Shown in pieces: positions 1 through 11,544 of a stretch of 64,000 nucleotides of DNA. Both the position numbers and the translations under genes were made by a program. Where the stretch lies: NCBI RefSeq assembly GCF_036669915.1, contig NC_089313.1, forward strand, positions 19,995,928-20,059,927, read 5' to 3'. Within the stretch, counting starts at the first letter, position 1; the number at the start of each line of letters is the position of its first letter. This DNA comes from Pocillopora verrucosa (lineage: Eukaryota; Cnidaria; Anthozoa; Scleractinia; Pocilloporidae). The notes below the pieces were generated by a model. It made no database searches, was not told where the DNA came from, and saw nothing but the letters and a program-made list of their open reading frames with translations.

Positions 1-461
1 GACAGTTGAACCCCTGGCTGAATTTTTCTCCCTCTTTTTTGTTTTTTCTTGCCTGGCTCTTCAGCATTTGACATTTCCTCTAGCTTAAGGAATGCTGTTT
101 CCACCTCATTTTGTTTTTTTCCACCACTCTTCAAGTTTAAGCAAAAAGGCTTTAAGCTCTGTTGGAGAATGGACACAAGATTTACTTAATTCGAAAAATT
201 ATTTCATGTGAACACCACTACGAACACCAATGTAGGACAAACAACAAAGAGGAAACAATAAAGACAAAACAGTTCACTTAAGTGGATGGAAATTGTATAC
301 TTAGATTCACAGGACTCCATGTGTCACAGCCCAATTTTAGAGAAAAAATTGGAGAAAAATTGTAGTTCACTGTGTGACAGTGTAATCATTAATAGCTATC
401 TACAGTAAATGTGATGCACCAAAATTAAGTTATTAGGCATATTGACCACAGCAGCCTTTAC

Positions 462-3267
462 CTTGTCTCATCAAGGTAAACTGTTTCCTTTTTAGAGCCA
501 TAATCACGTATGTAAGTTCCCCTGTCAAACAGGTCACTCACAAACTGCAAATCAAAGTGTTGCATTTCCCAATTAGCAAAAATTTAACAATTATCATTGC
601 TAGCAATTCTTTATGACAGGGTTTTTGAAACTAAGCTTTATCTTATTTGCAAGGCATATTTAATTTTGACAGATTTTCCCTGGATTCAATCAAACAATCA
701 TATTCCAATATACAATAAATGCTGAGGCAGGGGTTCAAAAGGTGAAATGCATACCATTATGCGCTCTTCAAAGAAAGCAACATAGCTAAGAATAACATTT
801 CTTGCAGCTCCAGAACTTTCCATATAATACTGGGTCACTTTCTCCAGGGGCAGTGATCTTTCTACTATGTCTTCAAAATTCTGTAGAACTGTTCTTTCAG
901 TAGACCCTGAAGAATAATAATTTGTAGAATATTCATCTGTGAGTTTGGAGGAATGTAAATGTTATGACACACACTAGCAGTGTGGTTAGCATAAAGAGTC
1001 ACAAAACTACATGGTATTTGTCAGGTAAATGGAAATTACCAGAAAAGAATATACCTTGTCTCTAAAACAAACTGGTTGTTCAAATGAGTTTCATGCTGTT
1101 ACTGAGAATTAATACAGCTCTTCCGTGTGTTTCATATGTACAGAATGAGCTAATCCCTAATAAATAGCATTGGGAATGCTGATAAAAAAATAATAACTGG
1201 CCTAAGGTGAATGATAAACAAATATGGCACAATAAATTATATCAAATACAAACAAATGGCATACCTGAAAAAGATGCCACTTGAATGTTTTGTCTCATTA
1301 TTTCTGTTTGCTGGCCTTTTCGTTCCTTGATAGTTACTCTTGGAAACCCATGGCAATTTTCAGGACCATAATTAGACAAAACCTCATTTAATTTATCAAG
1401 GCTTCCAATGCAATAGGCAAACAACCCCAATGAACCCAAAAGTTATTCGCAATTTCTCATCTCACAATGCAGAGAACAAAGATTAATGCTGCTTAATTCT
1501 TCCTCCAATAGGAAATTAAGGTCATCTCGAAGGCCTGAACACCTGTATAGAGAGAAAGTAGAGAGATGGTTGGGTTAGATTTGCCACACATGAAACATGT
1601 ATGCATGATACCAATAAATTTTATCAGGTATCTCACCTTCTGATGTTGGCTTTTGACCTTAAACAATCTAGACAGGTTTCATCTGCATCAACTCCATGGC
1701 ATGTACAGGCCTCAGTGAAAATAAGTATTTAATTAAAATTCATTTCTTAGGTAATTTCATGCACTTTAACAACAGACATAAACATTCAATTCTACAAAAT
1801 AAAGTCATCAATGGCTGTTTTTCACTACAGCCATGTACTACCTCGAATTTGACTTGATGCCATTCTGCTTTCAGAAAACTGATCTGATCACAAGTTGATG
1901 AAATAATTAAAAGCAAGGAAAATATCAAGAGAAATAATTACCCTGATTGCATCACAAAATACACAAAATTCCACGCCATATCCTTTCCCACCAAGAAGGA
2001 AATCTTCATTATTTTTTTTTTTGAGAATAAGCAGCAAGGCCTTGTAATCAAGAGTCACTGCAGAAACAGGAAATTTAAGGTAACAATATTACAGAATATA
2101 CTTTGATGTTCATAACACATGAGACTTAACACATAATAAAAAAATTGTGTCTCAGGAAAACTCACTTCTCCAGATGATTTAAATTAATTTAATTAAACAA
2201 TGACTCAGTGTTATTGTGCAGTGAAGTAATAACAGGCTCTGTGTGGAATGTTTTCTTTTCCTTTTTTCAATGAGTAACTCTGAATGTTCAATTAAACAGA
2301 AAATTTGGCTGCGTTGCCTACTTAATTCCAAACTTTGTCATTTTGCGGTTTACTTTTTACTTTCTATCTCTCTAATTAAAAATTACCTGTGAAAGAAATG
2401 TTGTACTTTTTACCATCAACCCATATTCCATGTTTTTTGATGACATCTTTCTGATTATTGAGGTTCTCAAGTAACTGCTTTAAAATTGACCTGATAAAAA
2501 AAGGAGAAAAAAATTAAAAGAGAACACTTGCAAAAGCACCTTCATTAATGCAATCCCACTTCTCTGACTATTCTAGTATTTACAGCAAAAATGATGGCAA
2601 TGATGTAAGAGCCTTTAAAATTATTCAAAGTCTTCTCTTCAAAACCAGTAACATGCACTATTGTCTGCATGCACCAGCATGTGATCCAATACACATTTTA
2701 TAACTGTATTTTTTTATTTTTGTAAATGATTAGAAATGGGTGGTCATTGTAAAATTAGTTATTATAACTTTTGTTCACTGATTATTTGACCTGACTTACT
2801 TAAATCACCACTTACCTTTTCTCCTTACAGTTCCCAATTGCAAGGGGGTAAATAGACAGTCCGCTCACAGAGCTTTTGTTTTTAAAATCAATGGGTGCCA
2901 TGCCTACAGCTAATTGGTCTTTACCTGAAATAAACCAATACAAAGACACCTTTGCTTAATCTGGCCAGGATTACACTTTCATACTCAAGACTAACAACTC
3001 TCAAAAAATTTACTCAAATGAGAACACACCTCCTTGTGGGCGTCCATCAAGTTTAATGTTAAACTCTTTGTCTTCTGAGTTGCATGAATGGAGGTGCTGC
3101 TCCCTAATTGCCCAGACAAAAACAGAATTTAGATGCACATTCCAAGCATCAAAATCTGCATCCTTGACCCTGGCAATTTTGAATGTTTTCTGCACTGTAG
3201 AGAAGACTAGTTTCTTCAGTGCCTTTATCTCATTTTTTGTGAGCAGTACAGGTGTATTCCCAGTTCT
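462..3267 (-). pseudogene. RNase H-like multi-exon gene copy (RAG1/Transib-like?), one in-frame stop
   Basis: Eight exons join in one frame on the minus strand: 3267-3030, 2924-2816, 2490-2387, 2057-1942, 1710-1637, 1542-1265, 906-755 and 544-462, each with AG/GT borders and matching phases. The product has a 'DGRPQGG' motif, then 'TLDYKALL', then 'CVFCDAIR' followed by further cysteines ('ACTCHG', 'CLDC'), then 'SLHCEMRN'. The order D, D, CxxCDAxR, LHCxxxN resembles the catalytic core and zinc-binding region of RAG1 and Transib transposases; this is a resemblance read by eye, not a search result. The 1542-1265 exon has an in-frame TAA at 1445-1443, where CAA (Gln) would fit the context. A further 3' exon may lie at 158-1, but no single frame stays open there. 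The 5' end was not found. It may be a decayed member of a multicopy family, or an allele with one nonsense change. Confidence 0.5.
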
Positions 3268-3544
3268 CTGTAGAAAAAAATTATCCAGAAACAGGTTTAG
3301 ATCAACTATCACTTTATAAATGTTAAAAAAGGTTGACATCAGTTATGTTCAGAAATACATTAAAAAATAACCCACTAAAAGAAGTCTCAATAACTGCTTT
3401 ATAAATCGTGTTCTGATTTTCAAGCCATAAAACTGAATGAACAAATGTAATTCCCCTCTCAGGAGGAATCCTTTGAAAACTGGATACCTTACCTGAGGTG
3501 TAAGATGTAATTTTACTCATAAAAAATCAATATGCTGTACATCT

Positions 3545-3850
3545 CACCCTTGCGAAATGGCTTTTGGAATTCCTAGGAAAAAATTCCTAGGAATTCCTAG
3601 GAATAAAGGTGTGAATTTTCACGGTAAATTTGGACTGGGAATGCCTAGGAATTCCTAGGAATTCCCAACCATAACAACTCTGGTTCTAAAAACCTAGAAA
3701 TTCCTAGAAATTCCCAGAAATTCCAAGTTTATAGCCAACAGGACTCAGAGAACCAATGACTTCCCCTGAAAAGCTGTAAATCTAAAAAATTCCTAGGAAT
3801 TTCTGGGAATTTTTAGGAATGTTTAAGAATTACTGGGAATTTTAAGCAAA
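3545..3850. repeat. Dispersed repeat rich in palindromic AATTCCTAGGAATT motifs (divergent copy)
   Basis: This stretch is packed with GGAATTCCTAGGAATT-like and GGAATTTCTGGGAATT-like motifs. It is a diverged relative of the copies at 16374-17160 and 25495-26190, sharing the 'cccttgcgaa' start and the motif grammar but little intervening sequence. It lies just upstream (in gene sense) of the RAG1/Transib-like copy. Confidence 0.7.
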
Positions 3851-4310
3851 AATTTGAGGCTAATGATATAAAATAAATACTTTAAATTAAAAAAACCCAG
3901 CTAAAATTCAAGTATTTAATGAAATTTATTTAGAAGCTTAATTAAGGCTTACATGTGAAATATTTTTGATTAATTATTAACATCAATGTGTGGTAATATT
4001 AGGATGGAATTTGATTTATTTTTCTTTTCTTGAAAACTTCATACGGATTAATCCTCAATTACAGCTATTCATATAAAATAGTCCTAATCAATCATTAAAT
4101 TTGGGTTGACACAAATTGTGAATAAAATCTGTTGATTCTTTTCCATAAAATACAATATCTTAAATTATATTTGAAAACCAAGCACTCTTGGGAGTGAAGG
4201 GGTTAATTACAGACAAATAAAATTGATTTTTTGATTAAAATCTTGTTGTAACTGTAACAATAAATTAGAATGAAGTTATCCTAAACTGCAAACTTAGCTG
4301 CTGTTTGTAT

Positions 4311-4361
4311 TTTTTTTCCTGGGTTTACAATGAGTCGGCCTTGAATGAGGTTGTCTACAAG
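4311..4361 (+). other. Possible coding fragment split by the X insertion and inversion
   Basis: The frame reading SWVYNESALNEVVYK runs up to the X insertion point. If X is removed and the inversion reversed, the next bases are the complement of 19251 downwards, and the same frame continues for about 12 codons (starting RLDHFVSG) to a TGA. A short open frame across the rebuilt junction is suggestive but could occur by chance. No domain was recognised. Confidence 0.25.
4353..4361. repeat. Target-site duplication half, left flank of X copy 1
   Basis: GTCTACAAG directly precedes the X terminus GGGAGTTACTAC. It has no direct partner at the other end of this X copy, but its exact reverse complement, CTTGTAGAC, precedes X copy 2 at 19252-19260. 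Confidence 0.85.
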
Positions 4362-5290
4362 GGGAGTTACTACATCACGGGCGACGAGCGGTCAGCATTA
4401 GATTCCATCCACCAAAACCACCTTGGTCGAGAGGGACTGAGATGGAATGATGGAAAAAAATTACGAAGCTACGACAACATGCCGACTTATCCCGATGACC
4501 CAAGTGTATTATTTGTTTGGGAAATTGCGTCAAAACTTTTTACTAAAGAAATGGTAAGTATTAATTTATTGTTCGATTGTAGTATTATAAAACATTTTGT
4601 CTTTCCTTTGCATATGTTAGTGAAAAGTTCTTACAATTGTTAACTTCTAAACCATCTTCAATTTAGCCAAGATTGAACTGTTATCACGTTTGTCATAAAA
4701 GTATTCTGAGATCAATGTCATATGACCCATTCATGTATTTGACCTTTCAAATTAGCAAGCCATAGTTGACAGAAACACAAAGGTTGAGGATAAAAAGAAA
4801 TTATTATATACAGTACTTCTTCTGTATCTTTTCGTTTCCTTTTCTCTCCAGCTGTTCAATCTATGCCGTGCTGGCAATTGAACACTTTCCTTCCCAAAAT
4901 TAGGAAAGGCACACCAGTAAAAAACGAATTTTTGCTCCTTAAATATCTCATGCATCTTCCCCCAGTATTTTGTGACTTCTGTCCGAGGAAGGAGGTGTAA
5001 GCATTAAATTAACCCGAATGATTCCACGATTGTGGTATCATCCAAGCCATGCCAGAGGACTTGAACTAGACAAACTAGTGAGAATGCACAATAGCGATAG
5101 CAAAGCTTTGTAATGCTAAAGAGCTATATCAAATATATATAAATATATGTTCCCGAAACCTTTGACAGCTTTAAAGAAAGAAAACTTCCTCGTCAATCCT
5201 GTTTCAAATTCCGCAATAAGTTTAAGCGCCTCATCAACAGAATTTACGTATCCTAAATTATCTGCATGTCTATCATCAATGGTTCGCGAC

Positions 5291-6480
5291 TTAAGAGGCT
5301 GTCTCTCTTATTTCCAGCCGGTCAATTTTGCGTCAAAAATAATTTTTCCTGAAACTCTGTCAACAGAAAGACTTTATCTAGGAAAGAACTAAATTAGATT
5401 TGGTTTGATTCGAAATAATTTTCTGACTGCATTAGGGGCCATAATTATTTTCCAGTCCGTAGGGACCGTCGCAACGTCTCGAAAATTGAAAAATAGGCAT
5501 ATTTTGTAACATTGTAAAATATTTGATTCGCATAGTTAAGCCACAGAATTTATATCAGATTGCTTAAAAACCTTTCTAGTTTGCCAAGAAAGTTAGAATT
5601 TGCCCTCTCAATATATTTGATAAGGCGAATTTTAGCATATTCTGACCACTAGAAATCGCCATCGGCCGATGGCCGTAAATAACCTTGATTTAGACGTTAA
5701 GTTTTGGGATTTGGGACCTGGTTGACGATTCTATCCTACACAGCCGTTAAGTTTAGACCTTTATAGGTAAAATATGCAAAAACCCCTGTACGTTTTCGAT
5801 TTTTCAAAAGTTATGACCGTTTGAATCAGCACATGTACGAGCATTCGCGATTTTTTCGCCTACACCAAAATCGAACCACTGGAGCAGATTTCGTCATAAA
5901 TACAGCTTACCCGCTTTGCAGCCCGGCTTCATGGCTCACTTCAGCATTTTTCTAATAACCAAATTGGTGAAATCCATGATAACTTCAACAAATAGCTAGG
6001 TATTGCCTTCGAAAAGTAGGCGGCGTCCATCGTGATTCGTGGTATCAAAACAAATGTCGGAATTGGCCACATTTCGCGGTGAATCACCCATTTAACATCG
6101 CTGCAGAGCTGAATTTTTTCCAAAATCAGAATATAAACTCTCCATGTCTGGAAGCTGAGGGAGAAATGAAGGTTTTAGGCTTCTGAAGTGAAGAAATAAT
6201 CGCTTAAATTTAGGTCCAGTTCGATGTTATACTGTTCTCACAAAGGTCCGCGCAAAAGAGAAGACCGCTGATAGCTTGTGCCGTATGTTGTGCCGTATGA
6301 TTTTGTTTTGTATCCCAATGTAATATTTGGAGAGAAAAATTTTGGACGAAAAGAATAAATGCTTTTACCTAGAGTTTGATATCATATAATTAATAAATCA
6401 ATTTCAAATATCCTGAGCTTGCTTCTCTCGGTTCCGCGTCGATTGTATCCACAGAACAACAACCTGTCAATAGCCGGAGA
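5291..6480 (+). repeat. Left arm of 1.19-kb inverted repeat
   Basis: The sequence from TTAAGAGGCTGTCTCTCTTA to GCCGGAGA reappears as reverse complement at 6969-8157 with very few differences (for example GTATGTTG against GTACGTTG). A 60-codon open frame in this arm is mirrored exactly in the other and is a by-product of the duplication. A transcript through both arms would form a hairpin of about 1.2 kb. Confidence 0.95.
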
Positions 6481-6968
6481 AGAGAGACAAGATCTGGTAG
6501 ACAAAGTTAACAAAGAGATCAAAGTCTCACATCCAATCTGCTACGATACGTAGGACCTGTGTGAACGGTACCACAGTAACACACTTCAGAAATTCAATGT
6601 GGCTTTGTTGAGAGCCATCTGTAGTCATATTTGAGATCCCTGTAAAATTGAGTGACAAACTGTCGGACGTGATTAGTGATTAGACAAACTGTCGGACGTG
6701 ATTAGTGATTTTCAATGTGTTTCTCAGTAGACTTATGTAAAGAATGTCTTATACGGTGGCTGAAAGTGTAGAATATGCTCTACAGATACAAACTACCTTT
6801 ACTTCCGATATCAAGTTCTGACGGCGTTGTTATAGTGTATTATATTATAATATCTAGTAGTCAGTGAAATGTTTTGATGAAATCGATTGAAAATTTACCA
6901 AAAGCAACACTTATAACATCTGTTCACACGAATCATGTGTCAAGTTTTTAACACGTTGGTAGCCGATT
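6481..6968. other. 488-bp loop between the inverted arms, with a 29-bp tandem duplication
   Basis: This is the unique spacer of foldback element Y. A 29-bp unit beginning GACAAACTGTCGGACGTGAT is repeated at 6654-6682 and 6683-6711. No open reading frame or RNA gene was recognised. Confidence 0.8.
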
Positions 6969-8157
6969 TCTCCGGCTATTGACAGGTTGTTGTTCTGTGG
7001 ATACAATCGACGCGGAACCGAGAGAAGCAAGCTCAGGATATTTGAAATTGATTTGTTAATTATATGATATCAAACTCTAGGTAAAAGTATTATTCTTTTC
7101 GTCCAAAATTTTTCTCTCCAAATATTACATTGGGATACAAAACAAAATCATACGGCACAACGTACGGCACAAGCTATCAGCGGTCTTCTCTTTTGTGCGG
7201 ACCTTTGTGAGAACAGTATAACATCGAACTGGACCTAAATTTAAGCGATTATTTCTTCACTTCAGAAGCCTAAAACCTTCATTTCTCCCTCAGCTTCCAG
7301 ACATGGAGAGTTTATATTCTGATTTTGGAAAAAATTCAGCTCTGCAGCGATGTTAAATGGGTGATTCACCGCGAAATGTGGCCAATTCCGACATTTGTTT
7401 TGATACCACGAATCACGATGGATGCCGCCTACTTTTCGAAGGCAATACCTAGCTATTTGTTGAAGTTATCATGGATTTCACCAATTTGGTTATTAGAAAA
7501 ATGCTGAAGTGAGCCATGAAGCCGGGCTGCAAAGCGGGTAAGCTGTATTTATGACGAAATCTGCTCCAGTGGTTCGATTTTGGTGTAGGCGAAAAAATCG
7601 CGAATGCTCGTACATGTGCTGATTCAAACGGTCATAACTTTTGAAAAATCGAAAACGTACAGGGGTTTTTGCATATTTTACCTATAAAGGTCTAAACTTA
7701 ACGGCTGTGTAGGATAGAATCGTCAACCAGGTCCCAAATCCCAAAACTTAACGTCTAAATCAAGGTTATTTACGGCCATCGGCCGATGGCGATTTCTAGT
7801 GGTCAGAATATGCTAAAATTCGCCTTATCAAATATATTGAGAGGGCAAATTCTAACTTTCTTGGCAAACTAGAAAGGTTTTTAAGCAATCTGATATAAAT
7901 TCTGTGGCTTAACTATGCGAATCAAATATTTTACAATGTTACAAAATATGCCTATTTTTCAATTTTCGAGACGTTGCGACGGTCCCTACGGACTGGAAAA
8001 TAATTATGGCCCCTAATGCAGTCAGAAAATTATTTCGAATCAAACCAAATCTAATTTAGTTCTTTCCTAGGTAAAGTCTTTCTGTTGACAGAGTTTCAGG
8101 AAAAATTATTTTTGACGCAAAATTGACCGGCTGGAAATAAGAGAGACAGCCTCTTAA
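6969..8157 (-). repeat. Right arm of 1.19-kb inverted repeat
   Basis: Reverse complement of 5291-6480, about 99% identical by eye. The high identity suggests either recent origin or gene conversion between the arms. Confidence 0.95.
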
Positions 8158-9379
8158 AATTCTCGCTATGCTGTTTCTGTTTGTTCCTCAAGAATCATGG
8201 GATTTACAGCTTCGGATGTTCGGCTACATCACTTGCGGATTTCCGAGAATCTTCGGTTATGTTTTGCAAGTCATTAAATATTCCATCTCAGTCCCTCTCG
8301 ACCGAGGTGGTTTTGGTGGATGGAATCTAATGCTGACCGCGACGAGCGGGGATAGAAAAAACGACCCAAATACGAGTGGTCAGCGGTAAAACAACTTTAA
8401 TACCTCATATATAGACAGATCATTTGTAGTATCAAGAAATAATCGTGTTGTAAAGCCGAAGTGTAAGCAGTTTACTTCGCTAAATAAAATGTTAAGCAAT
8501 TCAAAAGTGTTGATTGTACATATATCTTTTACTGCTTTAATAAACAATGAAGGCATCGGTGGCATCCGAAAGGTACCAAGAATTAAATGTACGTTTTGTA
8601 GTTGCAGAAAACAATCGTGTTGTAAAGCCGAAATGTTACCAAGTTACACTTCGCTACTTAAAAAGTTAAGCAATTTTCCTCAAGCTTTAACTGGAACAAT
8701 ACTTTTAATGCTCTATTAACCAATGGAAGCATCGGGAAAGGCATTGGTGACACCGGGAAAGGCATCAAGAAGAATGATATTAACGTTATGTAACTTGTTG
8801 TGTGACGAAAAAAAGGTATCTTGACTTGTTCAAAGCATTAATCACAGTTGACTTCCTTTTCACTTGAATTTTGTATCCACAGCCTAAGATGAGAAATTTA
8901 AAATTTCTATCAGCTGAAGTTCTTTTACTGCATATTATATCTATTCAATCGCCCCCAATTCACGTGGAAAAAAGGCAAGTAGGAAAACACTGAGCTTCGA
9001 GAAACAGCCATGTTAAGGCTAATGTATTTACCATTCCTTAAATATTTATAATCAAGACCACTCGTTTAGGAGACCTTTTCTCAAAAGATCCTCACGTGCA
9101 AATAATTCTGTTTTCCGTTCGAAATGTTTTTCTTCCTATTCAATTGAAGAACTGACTTAGCGTTTAAGCCGAGAAAAAAATCACAAAGTTTGAATTCTGG
9201 GATGTTGTCCACTGTTGGCTCCATCAAGTTACGATTCTGCACCATTGACGCTCGTGAAAATCTATCTACTACCAAGGACTGTATTTCTTATCTTACAAAT
9301 TAAGATCTGTACATGACATTAAGTTCATCATCTGGTTCATTGTTATAGTCAGCTCTACTTGTACTGACAAGAAGCCACC

Positions 9380-11162
9380 CTAAGGGCAGGTGAAATGTTG
9401 CGTAAGCGTCTCCGCGAAAGGCACATCCAGACAACTTGCATGGAAAAACTGGCCACAGCTATCGCACCCAAGCCAATCCTCTCCATCGTCGTCTTTGCAA
9501 ATCTTACAGACCGCGGTATTTCTCCTATAATTGAACAAAAGATATGGGACGTCAAAGAGAGTGTTGCGACGTTTAAGAAACAATGGTATTTGACACCATC
9601 AAAACTTACCAATCAAGGTCATCATAACACGAGCCAAATATGACAGACGTTATTCTTTCCCTTTCCATGTCCACATCATAACTTCCATTGATATCCAACC
9701 CCTCACACAAACACCGAGCAAACTTAAAACAAACAAAGAGAAATTTAATACATTCGAAACCAGGAAGCAGTCCTATTAAAGTGAGCTTTAGCAAGTGATT
9801 ATGCTACTCACAAGACATACAATCACACCACAGTTATAGTTATCGGTCTGTGTGTAATGTAGTGGTTCAACACATAGCCATGACTTGCAATTCCATTCCG
9901 TTTTGAGATCGGCAACGGCACTGCAGAGTCAAACAAAATACAGCGATTACATAAGTATGTTTTTTCTGCATGCATCAAAATAAAAAGGAAAACATTGAGT
10001 TGAAAATATTTCACCTGATGTCATCGATCAGTTCTATCAGTTTGCTCTTAGGAACTGAGGTGCTCAAAATGGTGTGTACACGCCCATTCATGGGATCGAA
10101 ATAATATCTGGTTTTCTGCTTTCGACCCAGAACTTTTAAAACATAAGCAAGAGAGCGCTTAAAGATTTATTTATGATGCAAAGTCCAGTTAAAAGGTTCT
10201 TGATTAAAGTGCGTTATTCAAAAAGATTATTATCGTAAGGTCCTAACCAGAAGTGTCCAGTGATTTCCAGACTTGTTCATGGGTATAAATATTTTAGAAA
10301 TCTGGGTAAAGTTCTCTCCTGACCAAAGCAAGCGAGTGCTGGAATGTCGCTTTACCATTTCAGCCATAGTTGTGTGTGCCACAAAAATATCTCGGTGGAT
10401 TAAGGTCAGGCGCCACAGAACTGCTTCGATAACCTTTGAAAAAATGAAAAATTCGTATTAAAAGAGATTTCTTAAAAGATAAAACGGTAAAAACGAACGA
10501 TAAAATCCGACGTTTCGGAGTAGTTATGACTCCATTATCAAGGTAAAAGTTTAAAACATGCAAATAACAGTATTTAAGCGATGTGGCGCGAAAAATTAAC
10601 ATAATAGGTGCGAAGATTATACAAATACTTTCGCACGAATAGAGTCCGATTGCACGTTCAGGTTTGGCTTTAAAGTTCTTATATGAAGCATTTCGTACAA
10701 TAAGCAGTCAAATTTGTTCCTGCACTTCTTAAGAACTTCGAAGCATTTCAGTAGGTCCTGAGGGATCGTCCCGTGTACGTTCTTGCAATGTTTGGCAATG
10801 GCTGAGGATTGTTGTTTATGTCCTTTTACACGATTGTGTAAATTACACAATCGTGTAAAAGGACATAATTTTTCGCGCCACATCGCTTAAATACTGTTAT
10901 TTGCATGTTTTAAACTTTTACCTTGATAATGGAGCCATGACTACTCCGAAACGTCGGATTTTATCGTTCGTTTTTACCGTTTTATCTTTTAAAAAATGAA
11001 AAAGGAGAGCATTTCATGGAGGAAAGTTGTATGGAGAAGACACTCTATGTTAATAAAAAAAAGCACCTTGTCCACGAGCCAACCAGGCTGAAATCCCGCT
11101 ATTGCACTGTTAAAGTTAATATTTCTTTTCGCAACCTCTGGATGGATCAACCGGAAATCATG
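9380..11162 (-). CDS. Transposon-encoded Ulp1-like cysteine protease with PHD finger (X copy 1)
   Basis: Minus-strand exons 11162-11067, 10433-10248, 10157-10015, 9920-9812, 9722-9610 and 9524-9380 join in frame to at least 263 residues. The first exon ends 'GFQPGWLVDK', a typical Ulp1 entry segment. Next come 'NHWTLL' (catalytic His), 'YYFDPMNG' (catalytic Asp) and 'QTDNYNCGV', with the oxyanion Gln six residues before the catalytic Cys, as in C48 SUMO proteases. The last exon is a PHD finger (CKIC, GCDSC, FHASC, FTCP) whose final cysteine is missing because the stop follows FTCP. The intron between exons 1 and 2 holds a Penelope-type fragment. The true start is not resolved; upstream codons stay open for about 10 residues. 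This is likely the C-terminal part of a longer ancestral transposon protein. Confidence 0.75.
10452..10990 (-). mobile_element. Penelope-type fragment in X copy 1
   Basis: A 539-bp insertion flanked by a 13-bp duplication, AAAAAATGAAAAA, at 10439-10451 and 10991-11003. It consists of two inverted arms of about 124 bp around an 88-codon frame (10883-10617) ending SLNV-type 'PNLNVQSDSIRAK'. That end, together with 'KKCRNKFDCLLYEM', resembles the C-terminal GIY-YIG region of Penelope-like retroelements. The same insertion sits at the same place in X copy 2, so it predates the split of the two copies. Confidence 0.65.
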
Positions 11163-11488
11163 ATACTTTTTTTTCGTCACGCACGTCACGCAGCTAGCTA
11201 CAAACCATATATATAATTATTCTTGGTGCCTTTCCGAATGCCACTGACTCCCTCTCCGAAGCCTCCATTGTTTATTAAAGCAGTAAAAGATACGAGTTCA
11301 ATCAACACTTTTGAAAAATTGCTTAAACTGTGAAGTAAACTGTTAACATTTCGGCTTTACAACACGATTGTCTCTGGAACAACAAATTATATGTCTCTAT
11401 ATGAAGTATAAAAGCAGTTTTACCGCTGACCGCTCATATTTGGGTCGTTTTTTCTATCCCCTCTCGTTGCCCGTGATGTGGTAACTCC

Positions 11489-11497
11489 TAGTCGCAG
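11489..11497. repeat. Target-site duplication half, right flank of X copy 1
   Basis: TAGTCGCAG follows the X terminus (GTAACTCC). Its exact reverse complement, CTGCGACTA, follows X copy 2 at 22443-22451. It is not a direct repeat of the left flank at 4353-4361. Confidence 0.85.
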
Positions 11498-11544
11498 TCG
11501 CGCAATTAAAAACCATTACGGGAAACCATTAAATTTTGAGGATA

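Larger units (their letters stand above)
4390..8338. mobile_element. Foldback-type element Y nested in X copy 1
   Basis: Y is bounded by 59-bp terminal inverted repeats (4390-4448 and 8280-8338) that start GGTCAGCATTAGATTCCATC and differ at about one base. It is flanked by a 9-bp direct duplication, GCGACGAGC, at 4381-4389 and 8339-8347; this sequence is a single site in X copy 2. Inside are an exon-like segment (about 4400-4553), unrecognised sequence, and a long inverted repeat (5291-6480 and 6969-8157). No transposase was found. Related ends occur at 12138-13290. Confidence 0.85.
4362..11488 (-). mobile_element. X copy 1: Mutator-type DNA transposon with Ulp1-PHD gene, interrupted by foldback element Y
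   Basis: X itself is 4362-4389 plus 8348-11488, about 3.17 kb. Both ends carry inverted repeats beginning GGGAGTTACTAC and continuing through GACGAGCGGGGATAGAAAA, with subterminal repeats of about 250 bp that include shared modules such as ATCGTGTTGTAAAGCCGAA. The 8400-8760 end holds two tandem versions of that module. The gene inside runs on the minus strand. Target duplications are 9 bp, as in Mutator-like elements, and animal Mutator lineages such as Rehavkus are known to carry PHD and Ulp1 domains. No transposase reading frame is visible, so this copy is probably non-autonomous. It matches X copy 2 at about 99% by eye, apart from Y. Confidence 0.85.

Noticed and set aside
3323-3520. Possible first exon of the RAG1/Transib-like gene (MSKITSYTS then a GTAAGG donor)
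   Set aside because: Its phase does not fit the next exon's acceptor at 3267, so it was left out of the gene model.
5941-6123. 60-codon frame present twice, in mirror position (also 7325-7507)
   Set aside because: Identical copies arise only because they lie in the two arms of the inverted repeat; no domain, start context or splice evidence.
8168-8389. 73-codon plus-strand frame at the right end of element Y
   Set aside because: Spans the terminal repeat of Y and the end of X, so it is a chance frame across an insertion junction.
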